Source of the DNA: Leifsonia xyli
GTDB taxonomy: Bacteria; Actinomycetota; Actinomycetes; Actinomycetales; Microbacteriaceae
Reading direction: 5' to 3'
Length of the DNA stretch: 64,000 nt
Assembly: GCA_001647635.1 (NCBI GenBank)
Contig: CP014761.1
Coordinates: forward strand, 620,001 to 684,000
Position numbers and translations under genes: made by a program. The notes under the pieces are model-generated. The model searched no databases. It saw nothing but the letters and a program-made list of their open reading frames with translations, and was not told the origin of the DNA. The stretch's first letter is position 1; each line of letters opens with the position of its first letter. Below, piece after piece: positions 44,667 through 59,071 of the stretch.

Positions 44667-45871
44667 CCGAGGACCTCCAGTCCGGGGAGTCGCTTGCCTT
44701 CGAGGAACTCGAGGCTCGCGCCTCCGCCCGTCGAGATGTGACCGAACTGGTCGTCGCGGAACCCGAGCGCGCGGACCGCCGCGGCCGAGTCGCCGCCGCC
44801 GACGACGCTCAGGCCGTCGACCTCGGTCAGCGCCTGGGCGACCGCCTTGGTGCCGGCCGCGAACGGCGCCAGCTCGAACACGCCCATCGGCCCGTTCCAG
44901 AACACCGTCTTGGCGCTGCGCACGTACTCGGAGAACAGCTCGGCCGTCTCGGGGCCGATGTCGAGCCCGAGGCCCTTGTCGCCCCACTCGGTGTCTTCGA
45001 TCGCGTCGATCGGGCGCACCACGTGCTCCGCGTCGGCGCCGAACTTCGAGGCCACGACCACGTCGCGCGGGAGCACCAGCTCCACACCCAGCTCCTCGGC
45101 CTTCGCCAGGTAGCCCTTCACGGTGTCGATCTGGTCGACCTCCAGCAGGCTGGAGCCCACCTTGTGGCCCTGCGCCGCGAGGAACGTGAACAGCATCCCG
45201 CCGCCGATGAGCAGCGAGTCCACCTTCGGCAGGAGGTGGCCGATGACGCCGAGCTTGTCGGAGACCTTGGATCCGCCGAGCACGACCGCGTACGGACGCT
45301 CGGGGTTCTCGGTCAGCCGGTCGAGCACCTCGAGCTCGGCCTGGATGAGCGTGCCCGCCGCGCTCGGCAGCAGCTGCGCGAGCTCGTAGACGCTCGCCTG
45401 CTTGCGGTGCACGACGCCGAAGCCGTCGGACACGAAGGCGTCGCCGAAGGCGGCCAGCTTCTCTGCGAACGCCGTCCGCTCGGCGTCGTCCTTCGCGGTC
45501 TCCCCCGGGTTGAAGCGGAGGTTCTCGAGCAGGGCGACATCACCGTCGTTCAGGCCGGCCACGGCGTCAGCCGCGCCACCGCCGACGGTGTCCTTCGCGA
45601 AAGTCACCGGCTTGCCCAGCAGCTCCGAGAGCCGCTGGGCCACCGGCGCCAGGCTGTACTTCGCGTCGGGCGCGCCCTCGGGGCGGCCCAGGTGGGAGAT
45701 GACGACCACCTTCGCGCCCTGGTTGATCAGGGCGTTCAGGGTGGGAATCGACGCTCGCACACGGCCGTCGTCGGTGATCTTCGAGCCCTCCAGGGGCACG
45801 TTCAGATCACAGCGAACGACGACGCGCTTGCCGGCGAGCGAACCGAGTGCGTCGAGTGTGCGGAGCGTCAC
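44654..45871 (-). CDS. pgk: Phosphoglycerate kinase
   Basis: This is a 405-residue two-domain kinase. It has [22 protein letters not shown] and [11 protein letters not shown]-terminal motifs, and the nucleotide-site GPMGVFE and GGGDSAAAV in the C-terminal domain. GTG start at 45871. It is the second gene of a gap-pgk-tpiA-secG run. Confidence 0.95.
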   Translation of the reverse strand: MTLRTLDALGSLAGKRVVVRCDLNVPLEGSKITDDGRVRASIPTLNALINQGAKVVVISHLGRPEGAPDAKYSLAPVAQRLSELLGKPVTFAKDTVGGGAADAVAGLNDGDVALLENLRFNPGETAKDDAERTAFAEKLAAFGDAFVSDGFGVVHRKQASVYELAQLLPSAAGTLIQAELEVLDRLTENPERPYAVVLGGSKVSDKLGVIGHLLPKVDSLLIGGGMLFTFLAAQGHKVGSSLLEVDQIDTVKGYLAKAEELGVELVLPRDVVVASKFGADAEHVVRPIDAIEDTEWGDKGLGLDIGPETAELFSEYVRSAKTVFWNGPMGVFELAPFAAGTKAVAQALTEVDGLSVVGGGDSAAAVRALGFRDDQFGHISTGGGASLEFLEGKRLPGLEVLGWQQ

Positions 45872-45886
45872 GTCGGTTCCCTGTCG

Positions 45887-46903
<1,017 letters not shown>

Positions 46904-46956
46904 TTACTCGATGGGCGCCGGACGGCGCACTTTGGTGGGTGGTTGTTGCGGACGTC

Positions 46957-46987
46957 GGCGTCCCGGGAGGCTCCCTCCCGGGACGCC
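46957..46987 (-). terminator. sodA terminator
   Basis: GGCGTCCCGGGAGG pairs perfectly with CCTCCCGGGACGCC around a 3-base loop. It lies directly after the sodA stop codon on the minus strand. Confidence 0.75.
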
Positions 46988-46994
46988 ATCCTGC

Positions 46995-47621
46995 CTACGA
47001 CAGTAGCAGCAGACCCGCGGTCTTCTCGCGCGCGCGGAGGAAGCGGTCGTTGACGTCGCCCCAGTTGGTGATGTTCCAGAACGCCTTGACGTAATCCGCC
47101 TTCACATTGACGTAGTCGAGGTAGAAGGCGTGCTCCCACATGTCGAGCATGAGGAGCGGGACGGTCGCCGCGGCGAGGTTGCCCTGGTGGTCGTAGAGCT
47201 GCTCGATGATGAGCTTCTGGCCCAGTGAGTCCCACGCGAGGATCGACCAGCCGGAGCCCTGGATGCCCAGCGCCGACGCCGTGAAGTGGGCGCGGAACTT
47301 GTCGAACGATCCGAAGAACTCATCGATCGCGGCCGCGAGCTCGCCGACCGGCTTGTCGCCGCCGTCCGGGGAGAGGTTGTTCCAGAACACGGTGTGGTTG
47401 ACGTGGCCGGCGAGGTTGAACGCCAGGTCCTTCTCGAGCTTGTTGACGTAAGTCAGGTCGTCGGCGTCGCGCGCCTCGGCGAGCTTCGCGAGGGCGGTGT
47501 TGGCGCCGTCCACGTACGTCTTGTGGTGCTTGTCGTGGTGCAGCTCCATGATCCGGCCGCTGATGTTCGGCTCGAGGGCCGAGTAGTCGTACGGCAGGTC
47601 AGGCAGCGTGTAGTCAGCCAT
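46995..47621 (-). CDS. sodA: Superoxide dismutase, Mn/Fe family
   Basis: This is a 208-residue protein with the N-terminal [12 protein letters not shown] ligand helix, [13 protein letters not shown] and the C-terminal metal-ligand motif [13 protein letters not shown]. Cytosolic, no signal peptide. It sits between whiA and gap on the same strand, with a terminator behind it. Confidence 0.94.
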   Translation of the reverse strand: MADYTLPDLPYDYSALEPNISGRIMELHHDKHHKTYVDGANTALAKLAEARDADDLTYVNKLEKDLAFNLAGHVNHTVFWNNLSPDGGDKPVGELAAAIDEFFGSFDKFRAHFTASALGIQGSGWSILAWDSLGQKLIIEQLYDHQGNLAAATVPLLMLDMWEHAFYLDYVNVKADYVKAFWNITNWGDVNDRFLRAREKTAGLLLLS

Positions 47622-47661
47622 TACTCATCTCCACTTGTGGTTGGGGTTCGACGTTTGAAAA

Positions 47662-48642
47662 CTACACCTCGTCCAGATCGGCCGGGAGGCTCGCCTCCGT
47701 GCCCGGGATGCCCAGGTCGGAGGCGCGCTTGTCGGCCATCGCGAGAAGGCGGCGGATGCGGCCGGCAACCGCGTCCTTCGTCATCGGCGGGTCGGCGTGG
47801 TGGCCGAGCTCGTCGAGGCTCGCGTCGCGGTGGGCGAGGCGCAGTTCGCCTGCGTACTGCAGGTGCTTCGGCACGTCGGGGCCGAGGATCTCGAGCGCGC
47901 GCTCGACGCGCGCGCAGGCGGCGACGGCGGCCTGCGCGGAGCGGCGCAGGTTGGCGTCGTCGAAGTTCACGAGGCGGTTGGCATTGGCGCGCACCTCGCG
48001 GCGCTGGCGCAGCGCCTCCCAGTTGGCGACCGTCTGCGCGGCGCCCATGGCGACGAGCATCGCGCTGATCGCGTCGCCGTCGCGGATGACGACGCGGTGC
48101 ACGCCGCGCACTTCGCGGGCCTTGGCGGCGATGCCGATGCGGCCGGCGGCGCCGACGAGGGCCATCGCGGCCTCGTTGCCCGGGCAGGTGACCTCCAGCG
48201 CGGCCGAGCGGCCCGGGTCGGTCAGCGAGCCGCTGGCGAGGAACGCGCCCCGCCACACGGCCGCCAGCTCTTCGCGGGAGCCGGTCGTGAGCCGGTTCGG
48301 GAGACCGCGGATCGGGCGGCGGCGGGCGTCCAGGAGGCCGGTCTGACGGGCGAGGGTCTCGCCGCCGTCGAGCACGCGGACCAGGTACTGGCTGTTCCGG
48401 CGGACGCCGGAGGGCGAGGTCACCGAGACGTCGCTGCGAACGCCGTACAGCTCCGCCAGGTCTTTGCGCACGCGTCGCGCGAGCTCGGGTGTGTCCAGCT
48501 CGCTCTCCACCGCGATCCGGCCGCCGATGAGGTGCAGGCCGCCCGAGAACCGGAGGATGGTGGCCAGCTCTGCTGCCCGGACGGTGGTCTTGCCGACCTC
48601 GACCTTCGTGAGCTCGTCCTTGACGTCGGCGGTGAGAGCCAA
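47662..48642 (-). CDS. whiA: WhiA-family DNA-binding regulator
   Basis: The 326-residue protein has an N-terminal LAGLIDADG-like domain ([33 protein letters not shown]) and a C-terminal helix-turn-helix with [32 protein letters not shown]. It controls sporulation or cell-division genes in actinobacteria. It stands next to rapZ and uvrC, the conserved order. Confidence 0.93.
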   Translation of the reverse strand: MALTADVKDELTKVEVGKTTVRAAELATILRFSGGLHLIGGRIAVESELDTPELARRVRKDLAELYGVRSDVSVTSPSGVRRNSQYLVRVLDGGETLARQTGLLDARRRPIRGLPNRLTTGSREELAAVWRGAFLASGSLTDPGRSAALEVTCPGNEAAMALVGAAGRIGIAAKAREVRGVHRVVIRDGDAISAMLVAMGAAQTVANWEALRQRREVRANANRLVNFDDANLRRSAQAAVAACARVERALEILGPDVPKHLQYAGELRLAHRDASLDELGHHADPPMTKDAVAGRIRRLLAMADKRASDLGIPGTEASLPADLDEV

Positions 48643-48697
48643 TCGGATTCCTTACTGTCTCAAGGCGGGGGTGGTGCCGTGGATGGGAGGGCCGGGA

Positions 48698-49591
48698 TCA
48701 TTCACGGCCGAGGTCGCGGTGTTTGGTGTTCACCGCCAGACCGGGGAAAGTGCGCAACCGTGCCGCGAGCTCTTCCGCAATCGCGACAGAACGGTGTTTT
48801 CCGCCAGTGCAGCCTATCGCGAACAGGGCGTGGCGTTTGTTCTCGCGCTGGTAGCCGGCGACGATCGGCTTCAGCGCGGCCATGTAGCCCTGGATGAACT
48901 CGGCCGCACCGTCCTGCGTCAGGACGAAGTCGCGGACGACCTCCTCGAGGCCGGTGTGCGGCCGCAATTCGGGGTTCCAGAACGGGTTCGGGAGGAAGCG
49001 CGCGTCGGCGACCATGTCGGCGTCGGCGGGCAGGCCGTACTTGAAGCCGAAGCTCATGACCGTGACCTGCACGTCGGCCGCGTCCTCCGCGGCGAAGGTG
49101 TCGGTGATGTTCGTGGCCAGCTGGTGGATGTTGAGGTCGGTCGTGTCGACGATGATGTCGGCCGCCTCGCGGATCTCGCGCAGGCGGGCGCGCTCGGCGT
49201 TGATGCCGTCGAGGATCGTGCCGTCGCCCTGCAGCGGGTGCGGCCGGCGCACCTGCTCGAAGCGGCGCACGAGCACCGCATCCGACGCCTCGAGGAACAG
49301 CACGCGCACCTTGGTGCCCTCGCGCAGGCTCTGGATCATGTCGCGCAGGTCGACGAAGAAGTTGCGGCCGCGCACGTCGACGACCGCGGCGATGCGCGGC
49401 AGACCGGACTCGGCCCGATTCGCCAGCTCGACGAGCGGGCGGAGCATCTGCGGCGGCAGGTTGTCGACCACGTACCAGTCGAGGTCTTCCAGCGCGTTGG
49501 CGACCGTCGAGCGGCCGGCACCCGACATCCCCGTGACGATGAGCACTTCCTGCTGCTCGGCGCTTGCGTTCGTCTCATCGTCGGTGGCCAT
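48698..49591 (-). CDS. rapZ: RapZ-like RNase adapter / nucleotide-binding protein
   Basis: The 297-residue protein has Walker [10 protein letters not shown] (21-29), the conserved [13 protein letters not shown] and the C-terminal [16 protein letters not shown]. In other bacteria RapZ guides RNase E; the actinobacterial role is less clear. The ATG at 49591 has GGAGGAG seven bases upstream. Overlapping sense with uvrC and whiA in the same order as relatives. Confidence 0.9.
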   Translation of the reverse strand: MATDDETNASAEQQEVLIVTGMSGAGRSTVANALEDLDWYVVDNLPPQMLRPLVELANRAESGLPRIAAVVDVRGRNFFVDLRDMIQSLREGTKVRVLFLEASDAVLVRRFEQVRRPHPLQGDGTILDGINAERARLREIREAADIIVDTTDLNIHQLATNITDTFAAEDAADVQVTVMSFGFKYGLPADADMVADARFLPNPFWNPELRPHTGLEEVVRDFVLTQDGAAEFIQGYMAALKPIVAGYQRENKRHALFAIGCTGGKHRSVAIAEELAARLRTFPGLAVNTKHRDLGRE

Positions 49592-49628
49592 CGACCGGTC
49601 TCCTCCGCTTTCCTGCTCTGCCCCCAGC

Positions 49629-51650
49629 CTAGCGACTGCTGTCCACCGGTTGGCCGTCCTGAGGCTGCGCATCCGTCGCGGGCGCACTGTCGGCCAGCCG
49701 CTCGAAGACGGCGGCCGCAAGCCGCGGTCCGACGCCGCGCACCTCGGCGATCTGCTCGGGCGTCGCCTTGCGCAGCTGGGCGACGGAGCCGAAGTGCTTC
49801 AGCAGCTCCTTCACGCGCGACGGGCCCAGGCCCGGGATCTCGCCCAGCACGGTGCCGATGTCGCGCTTGCGGCGCGCTCGCTGGTAGGTGATGGCGAACC
49901 GGTGCGCCTCGTCGCGGAGCCGCTGGATGAGGAACAGGGCGTCGCTGTTGCGCGGCAGGATGACCGGGAAGTCCGAGTCGGGCAGCCAGATCTCCTCCAG
50001 CCGCTTCGCGATGCCCGCGAGCTGGATGCCGGTGACGCCCGACTCGTCGAGGGCCCGCTTCGCGGCGGCGACCTGGGGCTGGCCGCCGTCGACGATGAGC
50101 AGGTTCGGGGGGTACGAGAACTTGCGGCGGCGGCGCTCCGCGGCGTCCTCCACCACCTCGTCGGCCCCCGCGGCTCCTTCGGCGTCGAGAGCCGTCTCCT
50201 CGTCGAGCGTCTCGGCGGGGGTCGCGGGCGTCTCCTTCAGGTAGGCCAGCCGTCGCGAGATCACCTGGTAGATCGACTCGGTGTCGTCCGTGGACTCGGG
50301 GATGCTGAACCGGCGGTACTGGTCCTTGCGCGGAAGGCCGTCCTCGAAGACCACCATCGAGGCGACGATGTTCGTGCCGCTGAGGTGCGACACGTCGTAG
50401 CACTCCATCCGAAGCGGGGCGTCGGCCATCCCGAGCGCGTCCTGGATGTCATTGAGCGCCTTCGAGCGTGCGACGAAGTCGGAGCTGCGCCGCGTCTTGT
50501 AGAGCACGAGCGCGTTCTTGGCGTTCATCTCGACCGTCTGAGCCAGTGCGGCCTTGTCGCCGCGCTGCGCCGTGCGGAGCGAGACCCGGCCGGTGAGCCG
50601 TCCCCGCGGGGCCGACGGGTCGGGCGTCTCACGGCGGCGCTGCGTGAGCCACTCGTCGAGCTCGGCGGTGTCCTCCGGCAGCTCGGGCACGAGGATCTCG
50701 CGCGGCGGCGCATCCGGGCCGTCGTAGGCGTTCTGCACCACGGTCTCGACGAGCTCGCCGAGACCCAGGTCGAGCTCCTTGTCGACCACCCAGCTGCGGA
50801 CACCGCGGACGCGGCCGCCGCGCACGATGAACTGCGTCACCGCGGCGGCGAGCTCGTCGTGGGCGATGCCGAACACGTCGGCGTCGACATCCTCCGGCAG
50901 CACGACCGCGCTCTTGCCGAGCGCGCCCTCCAGTGCCTGGATCGCGTCGCGGTGGCGGGCGGCGGACTCGTAGTCCATCGTGCTCGCCGCCTGCTTCATC
51001 TTGTCGTTGAGGTCGCGCAGGTAGCCGCTGTCGTTGCCCGCCATGAAGCTGGCGAAGTCGATCGCGAGCGACTTGTGGTCCTCCGGGGTGATCCGGCCGA
51101 CGCAGGGCGCGGCGCACTTGCCGATGTCGCCCAGCAGGCACGGCCGACCGGTGAGCTCGGCGCGCCGGTAGACGCCGTCGGAGCACGACCGCATCGGGAA
51201 CGCCTTGAGCATCAGGTCGACCGTCTCGCGGATCGCCCAGACCTTCGTGTACGGGCCGAAGTAGCGTGCGTCCTTGATGTTGCGGTTGCGGGTGATCATC
51301 ACGCGCGGGATGCGGTCGCCGAGGGTCACCGCCAGGTACGGGTAAGTCTTGTCGTCGCGGAACTTGACGTTGAACGGCGGGTTGAACTCCTTGATCCACG
51401 TGTACTCGAGCTGGAGGGCCTCGTACTCCGTGCCCACGACCGTCCACTCGACGCTGGACGCCGTGGTCACCATCCGCCGCGTGCGCTCGTGAAGGCTTCG
51501 CAGCGGCTGGAAGTAGTTGCTCAGCCGCGCGCGGAGGTTCTTCGCCTTGCCCACATAGAGGACGCGGCGGTTCTTGTCACGGAACCGGTACACTCCCGGC
51601 TGGGTCGGGATCTCGCCGGCCTTCGGCCGGTAGCTGACGGTGTCGGCCAT
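49629..51650 (-). CDS. uvrC: Excinuclease ABC subunit C
   Basis: UvrC makes the dual incisions around damage. The 673-residue protein has the GIY-YIG domain ([20 protein letters not shown]), a UVR domain ([22 protein letters not shown]), the RNase-H-like nuclease with [19 protein letters not shown], and C-terminal helix-hairpin-helix ([19 protein letters not shown]). uvrA starts 3 bases downstream of its stop on the same strand side. Confidence 0.95.
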   Translation of the reverse strand: MADTVSYRPKAGEIPTQPGVYRFRDKNRRVLYVGKAKNLRARLSNYFQPLRSLHERTRRMVTTASSVEWTVVGTEYEALQLEYTWIKEFNPPFNVKFRDDKTYPYLAVTLGDRIPRVMITRNRNIKDARYFGPYTKVWAIRETVDLMLKAFPMRSCSDGVYRRAELTGRPCLLGDIGKCAAPCVGRITPEDHKSLAIDFASFMAGNDSGYLRDLNDKMKQAASTMDYESAARHRDAIQALEGALGKSAVVLPEDVDADVFGIAHDELAAAVTQFIVRGGRVRGVRSWVVDKELDLGLGELVETVVQNAYDGPDAPPREILVPELPEDTAELDEWLTQRRRETPDPSAPRGRLTGRVSLRTAQRGDKAALAQTVEMNAKNALVLYKTRRSSDFVARSKALNDIQDALGMADAPLRMECYDVSHLSGTNIVASMVVFEDGLPRKDQYRRFSIPESTDDTESIYQVISRRLAYLKETPATPAETLDEETALDAEGAAGADEVVEDAAERRRRKFSYPPNLLIVDGGQPQVAAAKRALDESGVTGIQLAGIAKRLEEIWLPDSDFPVILPRNSDALFLIQRLRDEAHRFAITYQRARRKRDIGTVLGEIPGLGPSRVKELLKHFGSVAQLRKATPEQIAEVRGVGPRLAAAVFERLADSAPATDAQPQDGQPVDSSR

Positions 51651-51653
51651 CCC

Positions 51654-54590
<2,937 letters not shown>

Positions 54591-54768
54591 TCGCTCTATT
54601 CTCCGCCATCCGTCATTGTTCGAGGGGGCTGTTCGCCCACCGCGCACCGCACTCCGGCGCCTCGAACATCCGTTCGATTCTACCCTCTCGAGCGCGGCGA
54701 TCCCCGCACGCGTGAGTCTAGGAGCGACCACCGACATTCGATCCCGACGGCCGCCTCCGGTGCTCGGG

Positions 54769-55290
54769 TCAGCGGTTCGGGCGGCGCAGCAGGGCGGGGA
54801 CGAGCATCCCGACCAGGGCCAGCACTGCCAGGCCCGAGACGATGGCGAGCAGGGGGACCGCGACGCGTCCCGTCGGGAGGAGGACCGCCACGGCCACGAC
54901 CTGGACCGGGATCTGAAGGAGCACGAACCGGCGCAGCGACGGCAGCAGCACCGCAGGCTGGAGGCGCGCCGCGGCCGGAACCACCAGCATCCACGACGCG
55001 ATCACGTGCAGGGCGTGCGCGCCGGCGACCAGCGCGAGCATCCGGACCGTCAGCGTGCCGGGTTCGATCAGGGACGACAGCACCAGCACGCCGATCAGCA
55101 CCCACGCCGTCAGCCAGCGCGGGCGCCACACGGCGACGCCGACGAGCAGGGCGCCGATCGCCGTCCACGGGCCGCTCGGCACGCCCGCGAGGACCAGGGT
55201 CAGGCCGAGCGCGGCGAACAGCGCGCGGAGCGACCAGCCCGGTACGGTGCGGGCGCCGAGCTCGGGCGTCGTGTGCGCGGGGTCGCTCAT
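54769..55290 (-). CDS. Hypothetical membrane protein of the MoxR/DUF58 operon
   Basis: This 173-residue protein has about five hydrophobic helices ([15 protein letters not shown] onward) and a basic end (LLRRPNR). It is the last gene of the MoxR/DUF58/DUF4129 operon, with its ATG at 55290 overlapping the DUF58 stop (ATGA). Family not recognised; probably a membrane component of the same system. Confidence 0.7.
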   Translation of the reverse strand: MSDPAHTTPELGARTVPGWSLRALFAALGLTLVLAGVPSGPWTAIGALLVGVAVWRPRWLTAWVLIGVLVLSSLIEPGTLTVRMLALVAGAHALHVIASWMLVVPAAARLQPAVLLPSLRRFVLLQIPVQVVAVAVLLPTGRVAVPLLAIVSGLAVLALVGMLVPALLRRPNR

Positions 55291-56639
55291 CCGCGCCTCG
55301 CCGTCGTCAGGGAGCGCAAGCCGGCCTCGCGGGACACCGGATCCTGCCAGCCGAGCAGCTCCACCCCGCCGGCCTCCAGCTGTCGCAGGCGGAGGGTGCG
55401 CTCGAGCTCGACCGTGCGGAGGGCCAGCCGCTCTCGCGCGGTCAGCTCGCGCGGGTCTCGCACCGGGAGCACGTCGACGGCGATGACGCGATGCCCGGAT
55501 GCGCGCCATCCCAGTGCCAGAGTCGACGGCTGGTCGTCGAGGAAGGTCGAGAGCACGTACACGATCGCGCCCGGCGACAGCCGCGGCGACCGGACGCGCT
55601 GGAAGGCGGTGCCCGTGGCCGTCGTCAGTTCGATCTCCCGCAGCACCCGCTCGCGGTGGCGGGCCCCGGCGCGCGGCGGGAGGACGCGGCGGGACTCCCC
55701 CAGGTCGTCGAACCCGACCCGGTCACCCACCGCGGCGTAGGCGACGGTGAGCGACGCGGCCGCCTCGCGCGCGAGGTCGAGCGAGGACAGCGCCGGTCGC
55801 GGGTAGGCGCGCGACCAGTCGGCCACGATCCCGGTCAGGTCGTCCCGCGCGTCGAGCACCAGGTGCACGGCGGCGTCGGAGGTCGCGGTGGTCCGGCGCA
55901 CGTACAGCTCCCCCGAGCGTCCCGCGCGGGCGGTCGCGCGCCAGTCGATGCGGCGAAGCCGGTCGCCGGAGTGGAACAGGTCGACGTCACGGAACTCGCC
56001 GCCGTCGCCGGGCCGCGTGGAGACGTGCTGACCGGTCAGGCCGAGCAGGCGCGCCGGGAGCGGGAGTCGGCGGAGCGGCACCCGGCGCGGACGCACCACC
56101 CGCTCGACGGAGACCTCCTCGCCCGGGGCGCCGACCCACGCCGCGTCGGCCCCGACGGCCCGCGCCGCGACCTCGGCCACGCGCTCCGGACCGGAGTGGA
56201 TGACGGGGACCTCGCCCGTGGTCCTGGCGGCGGTGTGCGGCGTGAGCACCGCATCCACCGGCGCGGCGCCGCCGAGGGCGAGTCGCAGGTGGAGTGCGTC
56301 CGGACGCTGCGTCGTTGCGGCGTGGAGGTCGACGGTGAGCGCCGTGGACCCGTCCGGCGCGGGATGCGCGGGTCCCGTGGAGGCGACCGACGTCTCGGTG
56401 ACGAGGTCGTCCGACGACGTGTCGCGGTCTCTGCGCGGGCGGCGGTCCCAGCTCAGCGCCGCCGCGAGCAGCAGGGGCGCGCCGACCAGTGCCGGTTCGA
56501 CGCGCGTCATGACGAACGCCGCCACCACACCGGCCACGCCGACCACGACAGCGCCGGCGAGGGCCGGGCTCAGCGTCCATCCCCCGCGCGCGGCGGTGTG
56601 CGTGCGGTCCTGGTCCGCGTGGTCGGCGTGGTCGGTCAT
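55287..56639 (-). CDS. DUF58-domain protein (MoxR partner)
   Basis: The 450-residue protein has two N-terminal hydrophobic helices (about 22-60) and a C-terminal DUF58/VWA-like domain with the hallmark [16 protein letters not shown]. Such proteins act with MoxR AAA ATPases in cell-envelope or metal-cofactor maturation. ATG start overlaps the MoxR stop. Confidence 0.87.
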   Translation of the reverse strand: MTDHADHADQDRTHTAARGGWTLSPALAGAVVVGVAGVVAAFVMTRVEPALVGAPLLLAAALSWDRRPRRDRDTSSDDLVTETSVASTGPAHPAPDGSTALTVDLHAATTQRPDALHLRLALGGAAPVDAVLTPHTAARTTGEVPVIHSGPERVAEVAARAVGADAAWVGAPGEEVSVERVVRPRRVPLRRLPLPARLLGLTGQHVSTRPGDGGEFRDVDLFHSGDRLRRIDWRATARAGRSGELYVRRTTATSDAAVHLVLDARDDLTGIVADWSRAYPRPALSSLDLAREAAASLTVAYAAVGDRVGFDDLGESRRVLPPRAGARHRERVLREIELTTATGTAFQRVRSPRLSPGAIVYVLSTFLDDQPSTLALGWRASGHRVIAVDVLPVRDPRELTARERLALRTVELERTLRLRQLEAGGVELLGWQDPVSREAGLRSLTTARRG

Positions 56640-57703
56640 CGTCGCTGCGGGTCCGTCCCGGCCGCGTCCGCAGGCGCCGGCGCACGGCGGCCCGCCCCCA
56701 CGGCAGGCGGACCGGCGACCGTGCTGACCACCTCCGCGACGACCTGCTCCGCGCGGACGCCGCCCGTCCACGCCTGCACGGTCAGCGTGAGCCGATGGGC
56801 GAGCACGGGCACGGCGACCGCCTTCACGTCGTCCGGGAGGACGAAGTCGCGTCCGTCCAGCACGGCCAGCGCCCGGGCGACCAGCAGCAGCCCCTGCGAC
56901 CCGCGTGGCGACGCGCCCACCTCGACGGAACGGTGGCTGCGGGTCGCGGCGGCGAGGCGGACGCAGTAGGCGGCGATGTCGGGGTCCACATCCACCGCTT
57001 CGATGCCCGCCTGCATGGCCGCCAGCGTCGCCGCGTCGATCACCCGCTCGACGCTCGCGACCTCATGGCGTCGGGCGATGCGGGCGAGAAGCACACGCGA
57101 CTCCCCCGCCTCGTCGGGATAGCCGACGCTCAGGCGCACCATGAAGCGGTCGAGCTGGGCCTCCGGCAGCGCGTACGTACCCTCCGACTCGATCGGATTC
57201 GCCGTTGCGACGACGTGGAACGGCGACGGCAGCGGGAAGCTGCGACCCTCGACCGACACCTGCCCCTCGGCCATCGCCTCCAGCAGCGCGGACTGCGTCT
57301 TCGGCGACGTGCGGTTGATCTCGTCGGCGAGGAACAGTCCCGTGAACACCGGCCCGGGCCGGAACTCGAACTCGGCCGTGCTCGGCACGTACACGAACGA
57401 GCCGGTGATGTCCGACGGCAGCAGGTCGGGGGTGCACTGCAGCCGGCGGAAGTCGAGCCCGACGGCGGACGCGATGCTGCGCGCGGCGAGCGTCTTGCCG
57501 AGTCCAGGGACGTCCTCGAACAGCACGTGGCCGCCCGCGAGGATGGTCGCGAAGGCGACGCGGAGCGGCGCGCGCATGCCGACGACGACGCTGCTGACCC
57601 GGTCGAGCACCGCGGCGCCGAGGCGCGCGACGTCCGGGACGGCCAACGCGGGTGCCTGCGCGCGTGTCGCCTCGTCGGTCTGCTGGGTGGGGTCAGCGGG
57701 CAT
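56636..57703 (-). CDS. MoxR-family AAA ATPase
   Basis: This is a 355-residue AAA+ chaperone-like ATPase with Walker A FEDVPGLGKT, Walker B LADEINRTSPKTQ, sensor motifs ATANPIESEGTYALPEAQLDRF, and a C-terminal lid. It pairs with the DUF58 protein encoded next. Start ATG at 57703 overlaps the preceding gene by 11 bases. Confidence 0.9.
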   Translation of the reverse strand: MPADPTQQTDEATRAQAPALAVPDVARLGAAVLDRVSSVVVGMRAPLRVAFATILAGGHVLFEDVPGLGKTLAARSIASAVGLDFRRLQCTPDLLPSDITGSFVYVPSTAEFEFRPGPVFTGLFLADEINRTSPKTQSALLEAMAEGQVSVEGRSFPLPSPFHVVATANPIESEGTYALPEAQLDRFMVRLSVGYPDEAGESRVLLARIARRHEVASVERVIDAATLAAMQAGIEAVDVDPDIAAYCVRLAAATRSHRSVEVGASPRGSQGLLLVARALAVLDGRDFVLPDDVKAVAVPVLAHRLTLTVQAWTGGVRAEQVVAEVVSTVAGPPAVGAGRRAPAPADAAGTDPQRR

Positions 57704-58274
57704 GCGGCGGCTCCTGGATGCTCGGGACGGGTGGTCGGGATGAGGTGGACGGCGCGGCGGCGGGCGTCGGGAAGGGTGCGACCGCGTCCTCGTAGGCCAG
57801 CGCCTCCAGCCGGGTCAGTGCCGCGGAGACCTCCGACGTGCGCGGCGGGGCTACCCCGGAACCGCGACGGAGGAGCCGGAGCGCGTCGGCCCCGAGCAGC
57901 TCCTCGAGGCGGGCGTCCGCGGTGCGGTCCTCCAGGTCGAGGCCCCGGAGCAGGAGCGCGCGCTCGGCGAGCAGTCGGAGCCGGCGCACGCCCTCGGGCG
58001 ATACCCGGCCTCCGCGGGCGCCGAGCGACCAGCCCAGCTGGACGATGTCGCGGCGCGCGCCCGGCCGGGGCTGCGGGGCGGGGACGGCCCAGACGACGTC
58101 GGCGGCCTCCCCCAGTGCCGAGAGGCAGGCGGTGAGGGCGAAGGCAGCAGCACCGAGTCCGATGGCGTGCGCGGCGTCCATCCCGAGGTACCAGGCCGCG
58201 ACGCCGAACGCGAGCCCGACAAGGGCGCTGAGGATGAGCCGACGCAGTATCCGGGGCGGCAGACGGCGGGTCAT
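57693..58274 (-). CDS. Membrane protein of the MoxR operon, unknown function
   Basis: This 193-residue protein has two membrane helices near the N-terminus (LILSALVGLAFGVAAWYLGM and AHAIGLGAAAFALTACLSAL), a helical cytosolic middle, and a Pro-rich tail. Starts at the ATG 58274 overlapping the DUF4129 stop (ATGA). I do not recognise the family. Confidence 0.65.
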   Translation of the reverse strand: MTRRLPPRILRRLILSALVGLAFGVAAWYLGMDAAHAIGLGAAAFALTACLSALGEAADVVWAVPAPQPRPGARRDIVQLGWSLGARGGRVSPEGVRRLRLLAERALLLRGLDLEDRTADARLEELLGADALRLLRRGSGVAPPRTSEVSAALTRLEALAYEDAVAPFPTPAAAPSTSSRPPVPSIQEPPHAR

Positions 58275-59020
58275 CGGCGGGCTCCGAAGCGCTCGGCCGA
58301 CGTCGACGCGCGCGAGCGAGGGGCGTCGCTCCACGAGGCGCGGAGCGCGTCGACCGCCGAGCGCGCGGCGGCGACGTCCTCGGGCGTGACCGCGGCGCTG
58401 CTGAATCGCGCGCGCTGGTACAGGGCGAGGAAGCGCTGGGTCGCGTCCCGGTCGGCCGCCACGCGAGCGAGGACGCGGGTGGTGAACTCCGCCGGCGTCT
58501 CGGCCGGCAGGCGGCGGACCCCGGAGTCGGCGGCGCCCTCCTCGAGACCGACCCAGGCGCGTTCGATCGCGTCGCGGGGCTCGCGCGCGTCGGCGAGTTC
58601 GGCGGACGCGCGGTCGAGTCCCCGGCGGACGTGCTCGGGCTCGGCGTGTCGCTCCGGCTCGGGATGGGCGTCGCCGACCTCGGCGTCGGTCACGTCGGTC
58701 AGCGGCGGCAGGTCTCTCGGCGGGACGGCCCGGCGGCGCAGGCGCCAGAGCAGGGCGAGCGCGATCACGACCGCGAGCACGATGAGGGCGACGAGCAGCC
58801 AGGACAGGTCGAGGCGCAGCACCTGCGTCTGCTGCTGCGGTTCCGGACTTCCGGAGAGCTGGGGCCGCGGCGGCGCGGTGGCGATCGGCGCGGGCGGGAG
58901 GAACATCCGCGGCCCGGTGAACTCGGGGGCGCCCTGGAACGCGACCGCGATCACGGCGACGCCGACCAGCACGGCGCACACCGCGAAGGTCCAGCGCCGT
59001 CCCGTCGTCCTCGAAGCCAC
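58271..59020 (-). CDS. DUF4129-domain membrane protein
   Basis: The 249-residue protein has an N-terminal helix (about 10-28), a second helix (about 73-92) and then a cytosolic DUF4129-like domain with AIERAWVGLEEG and RLPAETPAEFTTRVLARVAA. It is the first gene of the five-gene operon. The operon sits between the uvrA and uvrB genes on the same strand. Confidence 0.8.
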   Translation of the reverse strand: MASRTTGRRWTFAVCAVLVGVAVIAVAFQGAPEFTGPRMFLPPAPIATAPPRPQLSGSPEPQQQTQVLRLDLSWLLVALIVLAVVIALALLWRLRRRAVPPRDLPPLTDVTDAEVGDAHPEPERHAEPEHVRRGLDRASAELADAREPRDAIERAWVGLEEGAADSGVRRLPAETPAEFTTRVLARVAADRDATQRFLALYQRARFSSAAVTPEDVAAARSAVDALRASWSDAPRSRASTSAERFGARR

Positions 59021-59071
59021 CCTGCCACCGTAACCCGCCCGTGCGCCGAGCGCGCGGACGACCCGGACCCG